Source: Yinghuangia soli (GTDB lineage: Bacteria; Actinomycetota; Actinomycetes; Streptomycetales; Streptomycetaceae). From it: a DNA stretch of 64,000 nucleotides. Made by a program: the position numbers and the translations under genes. Positions 20,402 through 30,330 of the stretch are shown piece by piece. The notes under the pieces were generated by a model, which did no database searches, was not told the DNA's origin, and saw only the letters and a list, made by a program, of their open reading frames with translations. The DNA lies in NCBI RefSeq assembly GCF_021502675.1, contig NZ_JAKFHA010000017.1, positions 75,542 to 139,541 on the forward strand. Reading direction: 5' to 3'. Position 1 is the stretch's first letter. Each line of letters opens with the position of its first letter.

Positions 20402-21706
20402 TCAGTCCTCGTCCGCGTCCTCTGCGTCCTCGCTCCGCGGGGCCTTCTCGACGACGATCGTGCCGACCTGGTTGCGGCGCCCGGACGGCCGGTCGGCGGT
20501 GAGCCGCAGCCCTTCGACCTCGGCGGTGGCGCCCGGGATCGGCACCCGGCCGAGCTGCTTGGCGAGCAGGCCGGCGACCGTCTCGACGTCCTCGTCGTCG
20601 AGTTCGAGGCCGAACAGGTCGCCCAGTTCGTCGACCGGCAGCCGCGCGGTGACCCGGAAGCGGCCGTCGCCGAGGTCCTCGACCGGATGCGTCTCGCGGT
20701 CGTACTCGTCGGTGATTTCGCCGACGATCTCCTCCAGGATGTCCTCGATGGTGACCAGGCCGGCGGTGCCGCCGTACTCGTCCACCACGATGACCATGTG
20801 GGTGCGGCTGGCCTGCATCTCGCGCAGCAGGTCGTCGGCCGGCTTGCTGTCCGGCACGAAGGTGGCCTGGCGCATGACGGAGCCGACCGGCTCGTGCGCC
20901 CAGGCGTCGTCGCCGCCGCCGACCGCGTGCTCGGCCAGGTCCTTGAGGTAGACGATGCCGACGACGTCGTCCTCGTTCTCGCCGATGACCGGGATGCGCG
21001 AGTAGCCGCTGCGCAGCGCGAGGCGCAGCGCCTGGCGGACCGTCTTGTGGCGTTCGATGAAGACCATGTCGGGGCGCGGCACCATGACTTCGCGGACGAT
21101 GGTGTCGCCGAGCTCCAGGACGGAGTGCAGGAGCTTGCGCTCCTCGTCCTCGATGAGCGACTCCTTCTCCGCGAGGTCGACGAATGCGCGCAGTTCGGCC
21201 TCGGACGCGAACGGGCCCTCGCGGTAGCCCTTGCCGGGTGTGACCGCGTTGCCGAGCAGGATGAGCAGCGGCGGCAGCGGGCCGAGGATGCGGGCCAGCA
21301 CGATGAGCACGGGGGCGCCCGCGGTGCCGACCGCGACGGGGTGCTGGCGGCCGATGGTGCGCGGCGAGACGCCGACCACCACGTACGACACCACGACCAT
21401 GACGCCGACCGAGGCGAGCACGGCCTGCCAGGTCTCGGTGAAGTTGTCCAGGAACACCACGGTGACCAGGACGGCCGCGGAGACCTCGCAGGCCACCCGG
21501 ATCAGCAGCGCCAGGTTGAGGTAGCGGGCCGGGTCGCGGACGACGGTGAGCAGGTTGCCCGCGCCGCGTCGGCCGGTGCGTACCAGTTCCTCGACGCGCG
21601 GCCGGGAGATGCGCGCGAGGGCGGCCTCCAGGCAGGCGAAGAGCCCGGCCACCACGACGAGGACGACCGCCCCGACGACGAACCGGAAGACCTCGTCAGA
21701 GGACAC
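20402..21706 (-). CDS. Hemolysin-C/CorC-type transporter accessory protein (CNNM + CBS)
   Basis: 434 residues. An N-terminal CNNM/DUF21 domain with about four membrane helices ([20 protein letters not shown] onward) is followed by a tandem CBS pair ([48 protein letters not shown]) and a C-terminal CorC-HlyC domain ([20 protein letters not shown]). Proteins of this class are associated with Mg2+/Co2+ efflux. The start is GTG at 21706. It follows ybeY on the same strand after a hairpin, completing the phoH-ybeY-corC cluster conserved in many bacteria. Confidence 0.92.
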   Translation of the reverse strand: MSSDEVFRFVVGAVVLVVVAGLFACLEAALARISRPRVEELVRTGRRGAGNLLTVVRDPARYLNLALLIRVACEVSAAVLVTVVFLDNFTETWQAVLASVGVMVVVSYVVVGVSPRTIGRQHPVAVGTAGAPVLIVLARILGPLPPLLILLGNAVTPGKGYREGPFASEAELRAFVDLAEKESLIEDEERKLLHSVLELGDTIVREVMVPRPDMVFIERHKTVRQALRLALRSGYSRIPVIGENEDDVVGIVYLKDLAEHAVGGGDDAWAHEPVGSVMRQATFVPDSKPADDLLREMQASRTHMVIVVDEYGGTAGLVTIEDILEEIVGEITDEYDRETHPVEDLGDGRFRVTARLPVDELGDLFGLELDDEDVETVAGLLAKQLGRVPIPGATAEVEGLRLTADRPSGRRNQVGTIVVEKAPRSEDAEDADED

Positions 21707-21770
21707 CGGGGTCCCCGCCCTTCGTCGGCGCCGGCAGCACTGCCGGCATCAGCTTCGGCAATGGCCGTGT

Positions 21771-21796
21771 CCCGGGGCCGGCGGTCCGGCCCCGGG
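21771..21796 (-). terminator. Hairpin between ybeY and the CorC-type gene
   Basis: Perfect 11-bp arms 21771-21781 and 21786-21796, loop 4. It may reduce read-through within the phoH-ybeY-corC cluster. Confidence 0.5.
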
Positions 21797-21811
21797 GTCC
21801 GGGATCTCGCA

Positions 21812-22276
21812 TCAGTCTTCCGCGCCGCGCCGTTCGCGCCACGCCTGCAGGATCTCGCCCTGCAGCCCGAACATCTCGCGCTCTTCGTCCGGCTCGGCGT
21901 GGTCGTAGCCGAGCAGGTGCAGGACGCCGTGCACGGTGAGCAGCTGGAGCTCGTCGTCGGTGCCGTGCCCGGCGGCCTTGGCCTGCCGGGCCGCGACCTC
22001 GGGGCACAGCACCACGTCGCCGAGCAGGCCCTGCGGGGGGTCCTCGTTGTCCTTGCCGGGACGCAGCTCGTCCATCGGGAAGGACATCACGTCGGTGGGG
22101 CCGGGCAGGTCCATCCACTGGATGTGCAGCTGCTCCATGGCGGCCTCGTCGACGATGACGACGGACAGCTCGGCGAGCGGGTGGATCCGCATCCGGTCCA
22201 GCGTGAAGCGGGCCACGTCCACGATGCCGTGCTCGTCGAGCTCGAATCCGGACTCGTTGGCGATGTCGATGGACAT
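21812..22276 (-). CDS. ybeY: Endoribonuclease YbeY
   Basis: Metal-dependent endoribonuclease for 16S rRNA 3' maturation and ribosome quality control. 154 residues. The catalytic zinc site is [11 protein letters not shown], preceded by [19 protein letters not shown] and [15 protein letters not shown] are family motifs. The ATG at 22276 is 5 nt after the phoH stop, so the two are tightly coupled. Confidence 0.97.
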   Translation of the reverse strand: MSIDIANESGFELDEHGIVDVARFTLDRMRIHPLAELSVVIVDEAAMEQLHIQWMDLPGPTDVMSFPMDELRPGKDNEDPPQGLLGDVVLCPEVAARQAKAAGHGTDDELQLLTVHGVLHLLGYDHAEPDEEREMFGLQGEILQAWRERRGAED

Positions 22277-22281
22277 GGCCG

Positions 22282-23403
22282 TCAGTTCACATCCCGTTCT
22301 GCGTTGCTCGTGCGGTCGTTGCCGGTGCTGTGGATCTGGCCGCGCCGCCCGCGCGAGCGCGGGACGGCCTCGCCGTTCTGGCGCTCCGCGTCGTAGCGGC
22401 CGTACGCGTCGACGATCCGGCCGACCAGCTGGTGCCGGACCACGTCCTGGCTGCTGAGCGGGCAGAACGCGATGTCGTCGACGCCGTCCAGGATCCGCTG
22501 GACCACCCGCAGGCCGCTCTCCGTGCCGTTGGGCAGGTCGACCTGGGTGACGTCGCCGGTGACCACGATCTTCGAGCCGAAGCCCAGCCGGGTCAGGAAC
22601 ATCTTCATCTGCTCGGCGGACGTATTCTGCGCCTCGTCCAGAATGATGAACGCATCATTCAGGGTCCTACCGCGCATATAAGCCAGCGGGGCGACCTCGA
22701 TGGTTCCCGCGGCCATGAGGCGGGGGATCGAGTCGGGGTCGATCATGTCGTGCAGGGCGTCGTAGAGCGGCCGCAGGTACGGGTCGATCTTCTCGTACAG
22801 CGTGCCGGGCAGGAAGCCGAGGCGTTCGCCGGCCTCGACCGCGGGGCGCGTCAGGATGATGCGGTTGACCTGCTTCATCTGCAGCGCCTGGACGGCCTTG
22901 GCCATGGCGAGGTAGGTCTTGCCGGTACCGGCGGGGCCGATGCCGAAGACGACGGTGTGCCGGTCGATCGCGTCCACGTAGCGCTTCTGGTTGAGCGTCT
23001 TGGGGCGGATCGTGCGGCCGCGGTTCGAGAGGATGTTGAGGGTCAGCACCTCGGCGGGTGCCGCGTCGCCGCCGGAGCGGAGCATCGCGATGGAGCGCTC
23101 GACGGCTTCGGGGGTGAGCGGCTGGCCGGTGCGCAGGACGAGCATCATCTCGTCGAACAGGCGCTTGACCAGGTCGATGTCCTCGCGGGGGCCGGAGGTG
23201 GTGACCTCGTTGCCGCGCACGTGGATGTCGGTGGCCGGGAACGCGGTCTCGATCACCCGCAGCAGCGAGTCGCCGGAGCCGAGGAGGGCGACCATCGGGT
23301 GCTTCGCCGGGATCACGATCTTGGCCTGGGCCGGCGCGGCCTCGGCGGGCTGCGGGTTCTCGGCACCCTGGTCGGCGCCGCGAGCGTGTCGTGTGGAAGC
23401 CAT
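22282..23403 (-). CDS. phoH: PhoH family ATPase
   Basis: Cytoplasmic PhoH-like P-loop ATPase, thought to act in RNA metabolism together with YbeY. 373 residues. An N-terminal KH-like part ([20 protein letters not shown]) precedes Walker [11 protein letters not shown] (154-163), [17 protein letters not shown], Walker [21 protein letters not shown], and [15 protein letters not shown]. The Arg/Gln/Asn-rich last 30 residues are variable. First gene of the phoH-ybeY-corC cluster; start ATG 23403. Confidence 0.96.
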   Translation of the reverse strand: MASTRHARGADQGAENPQPAEAAPAQAKIVIPAKHPMVALLGSGDSLLRVIETAFPATDIHVRGNEVTTSGPREDIDLVKRLFDEMMLVLRTGQPLTPEAVERSIAMLRSGGDAAPAEVLTLNILSNRGRTIRPKTLNQKRYVDAIDRHTVVFGIGPAGTGKTYLAMAKAVQALQMKQVNRIILTRPAVEAGERLGFLPGTLYEKIDPYLRPLYDALHDMIDPDSIPRLMAAGTIEVAPLAYMRGRTLNDAFIILDEAQNTSAEQMKMFLTRLGFGSKIVVTGDVTQVDLPNGTESGLRVVQRILDGVDDIAFCPLSSQDVVRHQLVGRIVDAYGRYDAERQNGEAVPRSRGRRGQIHSTGNDRTSNAERDVN

Positions 23404-23518
23404 GGGCGGCCTTACGGCCTGATCACGCCTACTTTCCGTGGCTCGGGTGACGGTTGTGTCCTGGTGCCAATGGTAGCCCGTGGACCTTCACCCGCTCTTG
23501 AGGTTTTCGCCCGGATGA

Positions 23519-24694
23519 TCACGCCGGGCGGCTGTCCGCGGCGGCCGCCGCCCGCTGGTGCTCCTGGTCCGCGACCCGCATCAGGACGTCCCAGTCGAGG
23601 CGCGGGTAGGCGTCGGGGCGCGCCGCGAGCGGGGTACGGGCGAAGAGCGGCCACTTGTAGATGTTGTCCTGGCCGAGCCGGAGTGTGGCGGCGCCGTCGG
23701 ACAGGAGGCCGTACGCAGGGTCGTCGTCGGCGGGGGCGGGCCGGGTCTCGGGGAGACGCGCGAGGGCGGCGAGGCGGTCGGGCAGCGAGGGGTGCGTGTC
23801 GAACTGCGGCTCGTCGGCCGTGCGGGGCAGCTCGGGCGGTTCGGCGCGCAGTTCGGCGAGGCGGCCGCTGTCCGCGAGGTCGGCGAGCAGGGTGCGGAAT
23901 CCGGCATGCAGGTCCTTCGGGGCGCGTCCCACCTGGGCCGCGTGGAGGACGTGGTCCATGACGAAGACCGGCCAGACGGTCGCGACGGCGTGGACCTCGC
24001 GGAGCGCGTCCGCGGCCTGAGTCTTGCCGACGACTGCGGCGGCTATTGCGTCGGCCTCGAACTCCTGGCGGTGGCCGAGCGTGAGGGTCAGGCGGTGGAA
24101 GCAGCCTGCGAAGGCGGTGAAGACGCGACGGGTGAGCGCGTAGCGCGTGCTGCGGACCATGCGCTCCAGCGCCCCGCCCACACGGTGGTTGAGCACGCCG
24201 AGCCGGGTGTGGCCTTTGGCGTAGTGGCCCAGTTCGTGCACCACCACGGCGCGCAGGCCGCCGCGGGTCATGGCGGCCAGCAGCGGGGTCCCGATGTACA
24301 GCACGCGGCGGCCGGGCAGCAGGCCGAACAGGCGCGAGCGCTCGTCGACGCCGGCGTTCATCTCGGCGATCAGGCGGATCTCGGCGGGGCCTCGAACCCG
24401 GGCGGCGCGGGCCAGGTCGTCGACGACGTTCCACAACTCGGGTTCGTCGGCGCGCGTGACCCGGCGGCTCGGGGGCGGGGCGGTGAAGGTGGGGCGGGCG
24501 CAGCGGACCAGGAACGCGATGGTGCCGGGCAGCCAGACCAGGATGAGAAGGGCCGTGCCGACGGGCTGCCATGCCCCGCCGGCGGCGAGCATGTGCAGGC
24601 CGAGCAGGAGTATGCCGATGCCTGCGCCGACGCAGCCTGCGATCACTGCCAGAACGAACAGGAGTGCCGTCAGGGCCCGCAGGACCGCCGTCAT
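23519..24694 (-). CDS. M48-family membrane metalloprotease
   Basis: 391 residues. Two N-terminal hydrophobic helices (about 5-35 and 45-65) anchor a cytoplasmic-side peptidase domain with the zinc site VVVHELGHYAKGH and the downstream third ligand region EFEADAIAAAVVGKTQAADA. This arrangement matches HtpX/Ste24-like M48 peptidases. The C-terminal 100 residues contain a conserved HPSLPDRLAALARLP segment and an extension. Start ATG 24694. Monocistronic by spacing. Expected role: membrane-protein quality control. Confidence 0.88.
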   Translation of the reverse strand: MTAVLRALTALLFVLAVIAGCVGAGIGILLLGLHMLAAGGAWQPVGTALLILVWLPGTIAFLVRCARPTFTAPPPSRRVTRADEPELWNVVDDLARAARVRGPAEIRLIAEMNAGVDERSRLFGLLPGRRVLYIGTPLLAAMTRGGLRAVVVHELGHYAKGHTRLGVLNHRVGGALERMVRSTRYALTRRVFTAFAGCFHRLTLTLGHRQEFEADAIAAAVVGKTQAADALREVHAVATVWPVFVMDHVLHAAQVGRAPKDLHAGFRTLLADLADSGRLAELRAEPPELPRTADEPQFDTHPSLPDRLAALARLPETRPAPADDDPAYGLLSDGAATLRLGQDNIYKWPLFARTPLAARPDAYPRLDWDVLMRVADQEHQRAAAAADSRPA

Positions 24695-24696
24695 GT

Positions 24697-24755
24697 GAAT
24701 TCTCCCGTGTGCGCGCGTGCGCGTGTGCGTTTGCGCGGGCGCGCTGTGGGCGCGT
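24697..24755. other. Alternating purine-pyrimidine GT/GC tract
   Basis: Intergenic stretch dominated by GTGCGC-type alternation upstream of the M48 gene. It is potentially Z-DNA-prone; no gene or binding motif recognised. Confidence 0.4.
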
Positions 24756-24926
24756 GGCGCAGCGGTCAGTCTGGCGTAGGCGCGCAGGCGGGGGAACTGC
24801 CTTTCTGCGGAGGTGGGCTTGCTGCGGAGTAGGGCGAGGGTGGGCGCAGGTGGGGCGCAGGGTCGTTGCGCAGATACGGGTTGCCGCGGGGGCGCACGGT
24901 CCGGGGCTGGGTGGGTGCCGGGGTGG

Positions 24927-25844
24927 TCAGCGGCGTTTGGGGACGGGGATGCGGTCGAGGTCGGCGGCCACGGTGATGTCGCCGTCGAAGTGCTTGCGGG
25001 CGTCGGCGAGGAAGGCGGTGGGGTCGGTGTAGCGCTGCGAGAAGTGGGTGAGGACGAGGAGGCGGGCGCCGGCTTCGCGGGCGGTGGCGGCGGCCTCGCC
25101 GGCGGTCATGTGGCCGTGTGCGCGGGCGAGGTCGGCGTCCGCGTCGAGGAAGGTGGACTCGCAGACGAGCATGTCGGCGCCCTCGGCGAGTTCGCCCACG
25201 GCGTCGCAGACGCGGGTGTCCATGATGAAGGCGAAGCGCTGGCCGCGGCGGGTCTCGCTGACGTCGTCGAGGGTGACGGTGCGTCCGTCGGGGAGGGCGA
25301 GGGCGCCGTCGCGCTGGAGGAGGCCGACGTCCGGGCCGGCGATGCCGAGTTCGCGCAGGCGCTCGGGGATCATGCGGCGGCCGTCGGGTTCGACGATGCG
25401 GTAGCCGTACGACTCGACGGGGTGCGAGAGGCGGCGGGCTTCGAGGGTGAAGGCCGGGAGGGGGATGGCCGCGGCATCGCCGCCGAGGGGGTGTTCGCGC
25501 AGGACGGCGGCTTCGTGGAAGGCGCTGGCGTGGTGCAGCCGGTCGAAGAAGTGCCGACCGGACGCCGGGAAGTAGGCGGTCACTTCGTGGGCCACGCGGT
25601 CCAGGGAGATGCGCTGGATGACGCCGGGCAGGCCGAGGCAGTGGTCGCCGTGGAAGTGCGTGACGCAGATGCGGGTGATGTCGGTCGCGGCGACGCCGGC
25701 GTAGAGCATCTGGCGCTGGGTGCCCTCCCCCGGGTCGAAGAGGAGGCCTTCGCCGTCCCAGCGGAGCAGGTAGCCGTTGTGGTTGCGGTGCCGGGTGGGT
25801 GCCTGGCTGGCGGTGCCGAGGACGACGAGCTCGCGTACGGACAT
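24927..25844 (-). CDS. rnz: Ribonuclease Z
   Basis: Metallo-beta-lactamase-fold endonuclease that matures tRNA 3' ends. 305 residues, standard short form. Zinc site [13 protein letters not shown] (His63, His65, Asp67, His68), [12 protein letters not shown] at the start, MDTR, ESTF and [11 protein letters not shown] near the end. The ATG at 25844 has AAGGGA upstream, and [10 protein letters not shown] matches the family start; a long upstream in-frame extension is rejected. It is divergent from the small VOC gene across 78 bp. Confidence 0.96.
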   Translation of the reverse strand: MSVRELVVLGTASQAPTRHRNHNGYLLRWDGEGLLFDPGEGTQRQMLYAGVAATDITRICVTHFHGDHCLGLPGVIQRISLDRVAHEVTAYFPASGRHFFDRLHHASAFHEAAVLREHPLGGDAAAIPLPAFTLEARRLSHPVESYGYRIVEPDGRRMIPERLRELGIAGPDVGLLQRDGALALPDGRTVTLDDVSETRRGQRFAFIMDTRVCDAVGELAEGADMLVCESTFLDADADLARAHGHMTAGEAAATAREAGARLLVLTHFSQRYTDPTAFLADARKHFDGDITVAADLDRIPVPKRR

Positions 25845-25922
25845 GCGTTCCCTTGTCGGGGGTGGGTGGGGGGCTTGTGCGGGGGTGGGGTGCGCGGCGG
25901 TGGCGTGGGTACCCTCGCGGCC

Positions 25923-26234
25923 ATGAGCGACGTGCGGATGACCTTGGTGGTGCTCTACAGCACCCGGCTGGAGGAGTGCCGCCGGTTCTATGCGGGTCTC
26001 GGCCTGGATTTCGCGTACGAGAAGCACGGTCAGGGCCATGGGCACTATGCCGCGGAGCTGGGCGGCGGGGGCGTGTTCGAGCTCTATCCGGCGACCACGT
26101 CGCTGGTGACGGGCGCGGCGCGGCTGGGGCTGACCGTGGCGGCGAGCGACACGCTGCCGCCGGGCCGCAGTGTGCTGCGCGACCCGGACGGCAGGGCGGT
26201 GGACGTGCTGAGCGTCAGCCGGGCGGCCAGTTGA
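25923..26234 (+). CDS. VOC-superfamily (glyoxalase/bleomycin-resistance-like) protein
   Basis: 103 residues, one vicinal-oxygen-chelate module: [51 protein letters not shown], and [14 protein letters not shown] at the end. The fold and its His/Glu pattern are clear; the substrate is not. The start is ATG 25923. Its last 20 bp overlap the 3' end of the convergent HIT gene, which may give antisense interference. Monocistronic. Confidence 0.85.
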   Translation: MSDVRMTLVVLYSTRLEECRRFYAGLGLDFAYEKHGQGHGHYAAELGGGGVFELYPATTSLVTGAARLGLTVAASDTLPPGRSVLRDPDGRAVDVLSVSRAAS

Positions 26235-26577
26235 GGCCGCGGCCGCCGAGCAGGTGGGCGTGCACGTGGAAGACCGTCTGGCCGGCGCCGGCGCCGGTGT
26301 TGAAGACGAGGCGGTAGCCGGTCTCGTCGATGCCCTCGGCGGCGGCGGTCTTGGCCGCCTCGGCGAGGAGGATGCCGGCCAGTTCGGGCTCGGCGGCGCC
26401 GAGTTCGCCGGCGTTTTCGTAGTGCGCGCGCGGGATCACCAGGATGTGGATCGGTGCCTGCGGGTTGATGTCCCGGAAGGCGATGACGTCCTTGGTCTCG
26501 CGGACCACGGTGGCCGGCACGTCGCCCGCCACGATCTTGCAGAACAGGCAGTCCGCCTGGGGTTCCCCGGCCGCCAT
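26215..26577 (-). CDS. HIT-family (HINT-like) hydrolase
   Basis: Purine nucleoside phosphoramidate hydrolase of the histidine-triad family. 120 residues. N-terminal zinc-like [14 protein letters not shown], then [17 protein letters not shown], and the histidine triad [13 protein letters not shown]. Start ATG 26577. It follows rsmE on the same strand after 163 bp, the usual actinobacterial order. Its 3' end overlaps the VOC gene by 20 bp. Confidence 0.94.
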   Translation of the reverse strand: MAAGEPQADCLFCKIVAGDVPATVVRETKDVIAFRDINPQAPIHILVIPRAHYENAGELGAAEPELAGILLAEAAKTAAAEGIDETGYRLVFNTGAGAGQTVFHVHAHLLGGRGLNWPPG

Positions 26578-26693
26578 GCGTGCCTCCTTTAGCGTTGCGG
26601 ATTCGCCGCGATGCTATCGGCTGCGGCGGGCCGTTCCGGGATGGCGCGGGAGGGCCGGGCGGCTCGGTCTCGCAGGTCGGTCTTGCGAGTCGG

Positions 26694-26735
26694 TGTGCGG
26701 GTGCGGCGTGCGGGTGCGGTGCGTAGGTGCGGTGC
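26694..26735. repeat. Degenerate 13-bp G-rich tandem repeat
   Basis: Three to four imperfect copies of a GTGCGGGTGCGGT-like unit lie in the short gap between rsmE and the HIT gene. Probably replication slippage. Confidence 0.4.
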
Positions 26736-26740
26736 GCGGG

Positions 26741-27481
26741 TCAGGACCAGCGGCCTGAGCGGGCCATGAGCACGGAGGCGGCGGAGACGCCTGCGGTCGA
26801 GGTGCGCAGGACGGTCGGGCCGAGGCGGTAGGCCGCGGCGCCCGCGTCGGCGAAGGCGGCCAGTTCCTCCGGGGCGACGCCGCCTTCGGGGCCGACGACG
26901 AGGACGATGTCGCCTTCGGCGGGCACCTCGACGGTGGCGATCGGGTGGTCGGCGGCCTCGTGCAGGACGCCGGCGAAGGCCGCGCCGCCGAGCAGTGCGG
27001 CGACCTGACGTGTCGTCATGAGGTCGGTGATCTCGGGGAGATGAGTGCGGCGGGCCTGCTTGCCTGCCTCGCGCGCGGTGGACCGCCACTTGGCCAGCGA
27101 CTTGGTGCCGCGCTCGCCCTTCCACTGCGTGATGCAGCGGGCCGCGGACCACGGCACGACGACGTCGACGCCGACCTCGGTCATGGTCTCGACGGCCAGT
27201 TCGCCGCGGTCGCCCTTGGGGAGGGCCTGGACGACGACGATGCGCGGGGCGGGCGCGGGCTCTTCGGTGCGCTCCTCGACGTCGACGTACAGGGTGTCCT
27301 TGCCTTCGACGACGGCGACGGTGCCGCGGACCGCGAGGCCGCTGCCGTCGGTGAGGACCACTTCCTCGCCCACCGCGATCCGGCGCACGGTCACCGCGTG
27401 GCGGCCTTCCGGTCCGTCGAGGACGACCCGTCGGCCGGTGCGCAGGGCGGGGTCGGCGGTGAGGAAGACGGGGGCGCTCAT
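26741..27481 (-). CDS. rsmE: 16S rRNA m3U1498 methyltransferase
   Basis: SPOUT-class SAM-dependent methyltransferase modifying U1498 of 16S rRNA. 246 residues. A PUA-like N-terminal domain (DGPEGRHAVTVRRIAVGEEV) precedes the knotted domain with VVQALPKGDRGE, EVGVDVVVPWSAARCI, REAGKQARRTHLPEI, LVVGPEGGVAPEEL and the C-terminal LGPTVLRTSTAGVSA. The ATG at 27481 has GGAG 8 nt upstream; the longer frame upstream is an Arg/Pro/His-rich shadow. Confidence 0.95.
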   Translation of the reverse strand: MSAPVFLTADPALRTGRRVVLDGPEGRHAVTVRRIAVGEEVVLTDGSGLAVRGTVAVVEGKDTLYVDVEERTEEPAPAPRIVVVQALPKGDRGELAVETMTEVGVDVVVPWSAARCITQWKGERGTKSLAKWRSTAREAGKQARRTHLPEITDLMTTRQVAALLGGAAFAGVLHEAADHPIATVEVPAEGDIVLVVGPEGGVAPEELAAFADAGAAAYRLGPTVLRTSTAGVSAASVLMARSGRWS

Positions 27482-27506
27482 GGGGCGGGCTCCGGGGTGT
27501 GGTGCG

Positions 27507-27568
27507 GCGTACGGGGGCGGCGTGTGGTGGCGGCGTACGGGGGCGGCGTGTGGTGGCGGCGTGTGGTG
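27507..27568. repeat. 26-bp tandem repeat upstream of rsmE
   Basis: Two identical 26-bp copies (27507-27532 and 27533-27558) plus a 10-bp partial, in the gap between the nitronate monooxygenase stop and the rsmE start. Confidence 0.75.
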
Positions 27569-27609
27569 ACGAGTCTGCCGGATCTTGGGGCGGGGAGGCC
27601 GCAGCGGGC

Positions 27610-28725
27610 TCAGGCGGGTCGGCCGTGCTGCCCGGGCAGGGCGGCGGCGATGCGGCGTACGACGTCCGCGGCGGGTTCCTCGCGGGCCTCGCGCCAGCCC
27701 TCGCCGGCCCACAAGGCCATCGCGCCGGGCTCCCCCGCGGCCGCGGCGGCGCGGCGCAAGGGGGCGGTGGCGTAGTGGACTTCGGGGTAGGCGGCGGGGG
27801 CGTACGGGTCGTGCGCGGCGAGGAAGCGGTTGACGAGCCCGCGGGCCGGGCGGCCCGAGAAGGCGCGGGTGAGGCGCGTCTCGGTGAAGCCGGGGTCGGC
27901 CAGTGCGGCCTTGTGGGCGGGCGCTGCGCCGGATTCGGGGCAGCGCAGGAAGGCGGTGCCGAGTTGGGCGGCGACGGCTCCGGCGGCGAGGACGTCGGCG
28001 ACCTGGCGTCCCGTCATGAGGCCGCCGGCGGCGATGCAGGGGAGGTCGGTGGCGGCGCGGACGAGAGCGAGGAGGGTGCGGAGGCCGTACGGCTCTTTGC
28101 GAGCACTGTCATCTTTGTCGTGATTGTTGTCGTTGTCGTCGTTGTCCCAGCGGCCTTGGTGGGCGCCGGCTTCGCCGCCTTGGACGACGAGGAGGTCGGG
28201 GCCTGCGGCGGCGGCGAGTTCGGCCTCGCGGGCGGTGGTGACGGTGACCGCGGTGCGGGTGCCGGCGGCGCGCAGTGCGGCGAGGTCCGCGGGCGCGGGG
28301 CAGCCGAAGGTGAACGAGACCACCGGGATGGGGACGGGGTCGGCCAGGAGGGCGGCGAGCTTGGCGTCCCAGTCGTCGGTGCCGCCGTGCGGGGGTACCT
28401 CGCCAAGGGCGACGCCGAGCCGGTCGGCGTCGGCGGCCAGCCGGTCGCGGTAGGCGGGGAGGGCGGCCAGCGCGGCGGGGGCGGTCGTCCCGGGCATGAA
28501 CAGGTTGACGCCGAAGGGCTTTCGGGTCAGCGCGCGGAGCTCGGCGATCTCCGCGGTCATCGCGTCGGCGGTTTTGTAGCCGGCGGCGAGGAAGCCGAGG
28601 GCGCCTGCGTCGCATACGGCGGCGGCGAGGGCGGGGCCGGAGGCACCGCCGGCCATGGGCGCTTGGACGAGGGGAACGGAGGTGGGCCAGGCGAACGCCG
28701 CAGTGTGGGTTCCCGCGCCGACCAT
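27610..28725 (-). CDS. Nitronate monooxygenase-like flavoprotein with an acidic insertion
   Basis: FMN-dependent TIM-barrel enzyme of the nitronate monooxygenase/2-nitropropane dioxygenase family. 371 residues: LVQAPMAGGASGPALAAAV, GFLAAGYKT, PFGVNLFMPG, VVSFTFGCPAPADL, DLLVVQGGEAGAHQG, IAAGGLMTGRQVADVLAAGA and AQLGTAFLRCPES. Between the GGEAGAHQG loop and the next helix it carries an Asn/Asp/His-rich insertion (DNDDNDNNHDKDD) that I do not expect in relatives; the DNA there is a GTC/GTT repeat tract. ATG 28725 with AAGGAGG upstream. Physiological role is probably detoxification of nitronates. Confidence 0.88.
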   Translation of the reverse strand: MVGAGTHTAAFAWPTSVPLVQAPMAGGASGPALAAAVCDAGALGFLAAGYKTADAMTAEIAELRALTRKPFGVNLFMPGTTAPAALAALPAYRDRLAADADRLGVALGEVPPHGGTDDWDAKLAALLADPVPIPVVSFTFGCPAPADLAALRAAGTRTAVTVTTAREAELAAAAGPDLLVVQGGEAGAHQGRWDNDDNDNNHDKDDSARKEPYGLRTLLALVRAATDLPCIAAGGLMTGRQVADVLAAGAVAAQLGTAFLRCPESGAAPAHKAALADPGFTETRLTRAFSGRPARGLVNRFLAAHDPYAPAAYPEVHYATAPLRRAAAAAGEPGAMALWAGEGWREAREEPAADVVRRIAAALPGQHGRPA

Positions 28726-28960
28726 GCCGCCTCCTTGGCAACGAGTCTCCGCCGGCCGGCCATTGGGTCCGGAGCGGGACGCTGCCCACCCTGCCATCCC
28801 GCGGGTGGGACAGGGCGGAGGCCGGGGCGATCTCAGGGTGGATTGGTCGCGGGAAGTGGAAGGGGAGGTCTGGTGCGGGCAAAGTCGCTGGGTCCCCTGT
28901 GTGGCCTCAACGGGTAGGCGGGGGTGGGGAGTTCCGGTGGGGGTGTCCCTCGATGGGGTG

Positions 28961-29079
28961 GGAGCAGTGTCCGTGTTCGTCCCCAGGGCCCTCGGGAAAC
29001 GCAGCGGCGGCGCGGAGCGGGCTCCTCGGGGAGCAGTGTCCGTGTTCCTCCCCAGGGCCCTCGGGAAACGCAGCGGCGG
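28961..29079. repeat. 50-bp direct repeat (two copies)
   Basis: Copies 28961-29010 and 29030-29079 differ at one base (28979 versus 29048) and are 19 bp apart. The whole 28726-29202 interval has no supportable gene. Confidence 0.85.
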
Positions 29080-29172
29080 GGGGGGGGGGGGGGCCGGCGG
29101 GGGGGGGGGGGCCCCGCCCCTGGGAAGCGGGGGGCGGGGGGCGGGCCCCCGGGGCGCCCGCCCCCCCCCCCC
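29078..29172. other. Homopolymeric G/C tracts downstream of dnaJ
   Basis: G16 (29078-29093), G13 (29099-29111), further G and C runs, and C12 (29161-29172), immediately after the second 50-bp repeat. They could form quadruplexes or a long GC stem, or could be an assembly or sequencing artefact. Confidence 0.7.
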
Positions 29173-29202
29173 GCCGTTCGACTGCGGGTGCCGGGCGCCG
29201 GG

Positions 29203-30330
29203 TCAGCGGCCGTTGAAGGCGTCCTTCAGCCGGGAGAACAAGCCCTGCTGGCCCGGCGAGAACTGACCCGTCGGGCGTTCCTCGGCGCGCAGCTTGGCGA
29301 GCCTGCGGAGGAGGTCCTCCTGCTCGGCGTCCAGCTTCGTCGGAGTCTGCACCTCGACGTGGACGATCAGGTCGCCGCGGCCGCCGCCGCGCAGGTGGGT
29401 GATCCCCCGCCCGTGCAGCGGGATCGACTGGCCCGACTGGGTGCCGGGCCGGATGTCGATCTCGGCGACGCCGTCGAGGGTCTCCAGCGGGACCTTGGTA
29501 CCCAGCGCCGCCGCGGTCATCGGGATGGTGACCGTGCAGTGCAGGTCGTCGCCGCGCCGCTGGAACGTCGGGTGCGGGACCTCGGCGATCTCCACGTACA
29601 GGTCGCCCGCGGGGCCGCCGCCGGGGCCGACCTCGCCCTCGCCGGCCAGCTGGATGCGGGTGCCGCTGTCCACGCCGGCCGGGATCTTGACGGTCAGCGT
29701 GCGGCGGGCCCGGACCCGGCCGTCGCCCGCGCACTCGGGGCACGGGGTGGGCACGACGGTGCCGAAGCCCTGGCACTGCGGGCAGGGCCGCGAGGTCATG
29801 ACCTGGCCGAGGAACGACCGGGTGACCTGGCTGACCTCGCCGCGGCCGCGGCACATGTCGCAGGTTTGGGCGGTGGTGCCGGGGGCGGCGCCCTCGCCGC
29901 TGCAGGTGGTGCAGGTGACCGCGGTGTCGACCTGGATCTCCCGGGTCGTGCCGAACGCCGCCTCCTCCAACTGCACCTCGATGCGGATCATGGCGTCCTG
30001 GCCGCGGCGGGTGCGCGAGCGCGGACCGCGCTGGCTGGCCTGGCCGAAGAAGGCGTCCATGATGTCGCTGAAGCCGAAGCCCGCGCCGAAGCCGCCGGCG
30101 CCGCCGCCGGATCCGCCCAGCGGGTCCCCGCCCAGGTCGTACATCTGCCGCTTCTGCGGGTCCGAGAGGACCTCGTAGGCGGCGTTGATCTCCTTGAAGC
30201 GCTCCTGCGTCTTGGGATCCGGATTCACATCCGGGTGCAGTTCGCGGGCGAGCCTCCGGAAGGCCTTCTTGATCTCCTCAGGCGTGGCATCACGCCGAAC
30301 ACCGAGGACCTCGTAGTAATCAGTGGTCAA
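29203..30330 (-). CDS. dnaJ: Molecular chaperone DnaJ (second actinobacterial type)
   Basis: Hsp40 co-chaperone of DnaK. 375 residues. The J domain has HPD (33-35) after [13 protein letters not shown]; a Gly/Phe-rich linker follows (about 72-90); four zinc-finger repeats are visible ([32 protein letters not shown]); then come the substrate-binding domains ([20 protein letters not shown]). The start is TTG at 30330, directly after the hrcA stop with GGAG 6 nt upstream, so translation is coupled. The hrcA-dnaJ2 pair is typical of Streptomyces and is controlled from the CIRCE upstream of hrcA. Confidence 0.96.
   Translation of the reverse strand: MTTDYYEVLGVRRDATPEEIKKAFRRLARELHPDVNPDPKTQERFKEINAAYEVLSDPQKRQMYDLGGDPLGGSGGGAGGFGAGFGFSDIMDAFFGQASQRGPRSRTRRGQDAMIRIEVQLEEAAFGTTREIQVDTAVTCTTCSGEGAAPGTTAQTCDMCRGRGEVSQVTRSFLGQVMTSRPCPQCQGFGTVVPTPCPECAGDGRVRARRTLTVKIPAGVDSGTRIQLAGEGEVGPGGGPAGDLYVEIAEVPHPTFQRRGDDLHCTVTIPMTAAALGTKVPLETLDGVAEIDIRPGTQSGQSIPLHGRGITHLRGGGRGDLIVHVEVQTPTKLDAEQEDLLRRLAKLRAEERPTGQFSPGQQGLFSRLKDAFNGR

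Noticed and set aside
26645-26740. Short repeats as a CRISPR array
   Set aside because: Units are 13 bp, degenerate and without spacers; no cas genes occur in the window.
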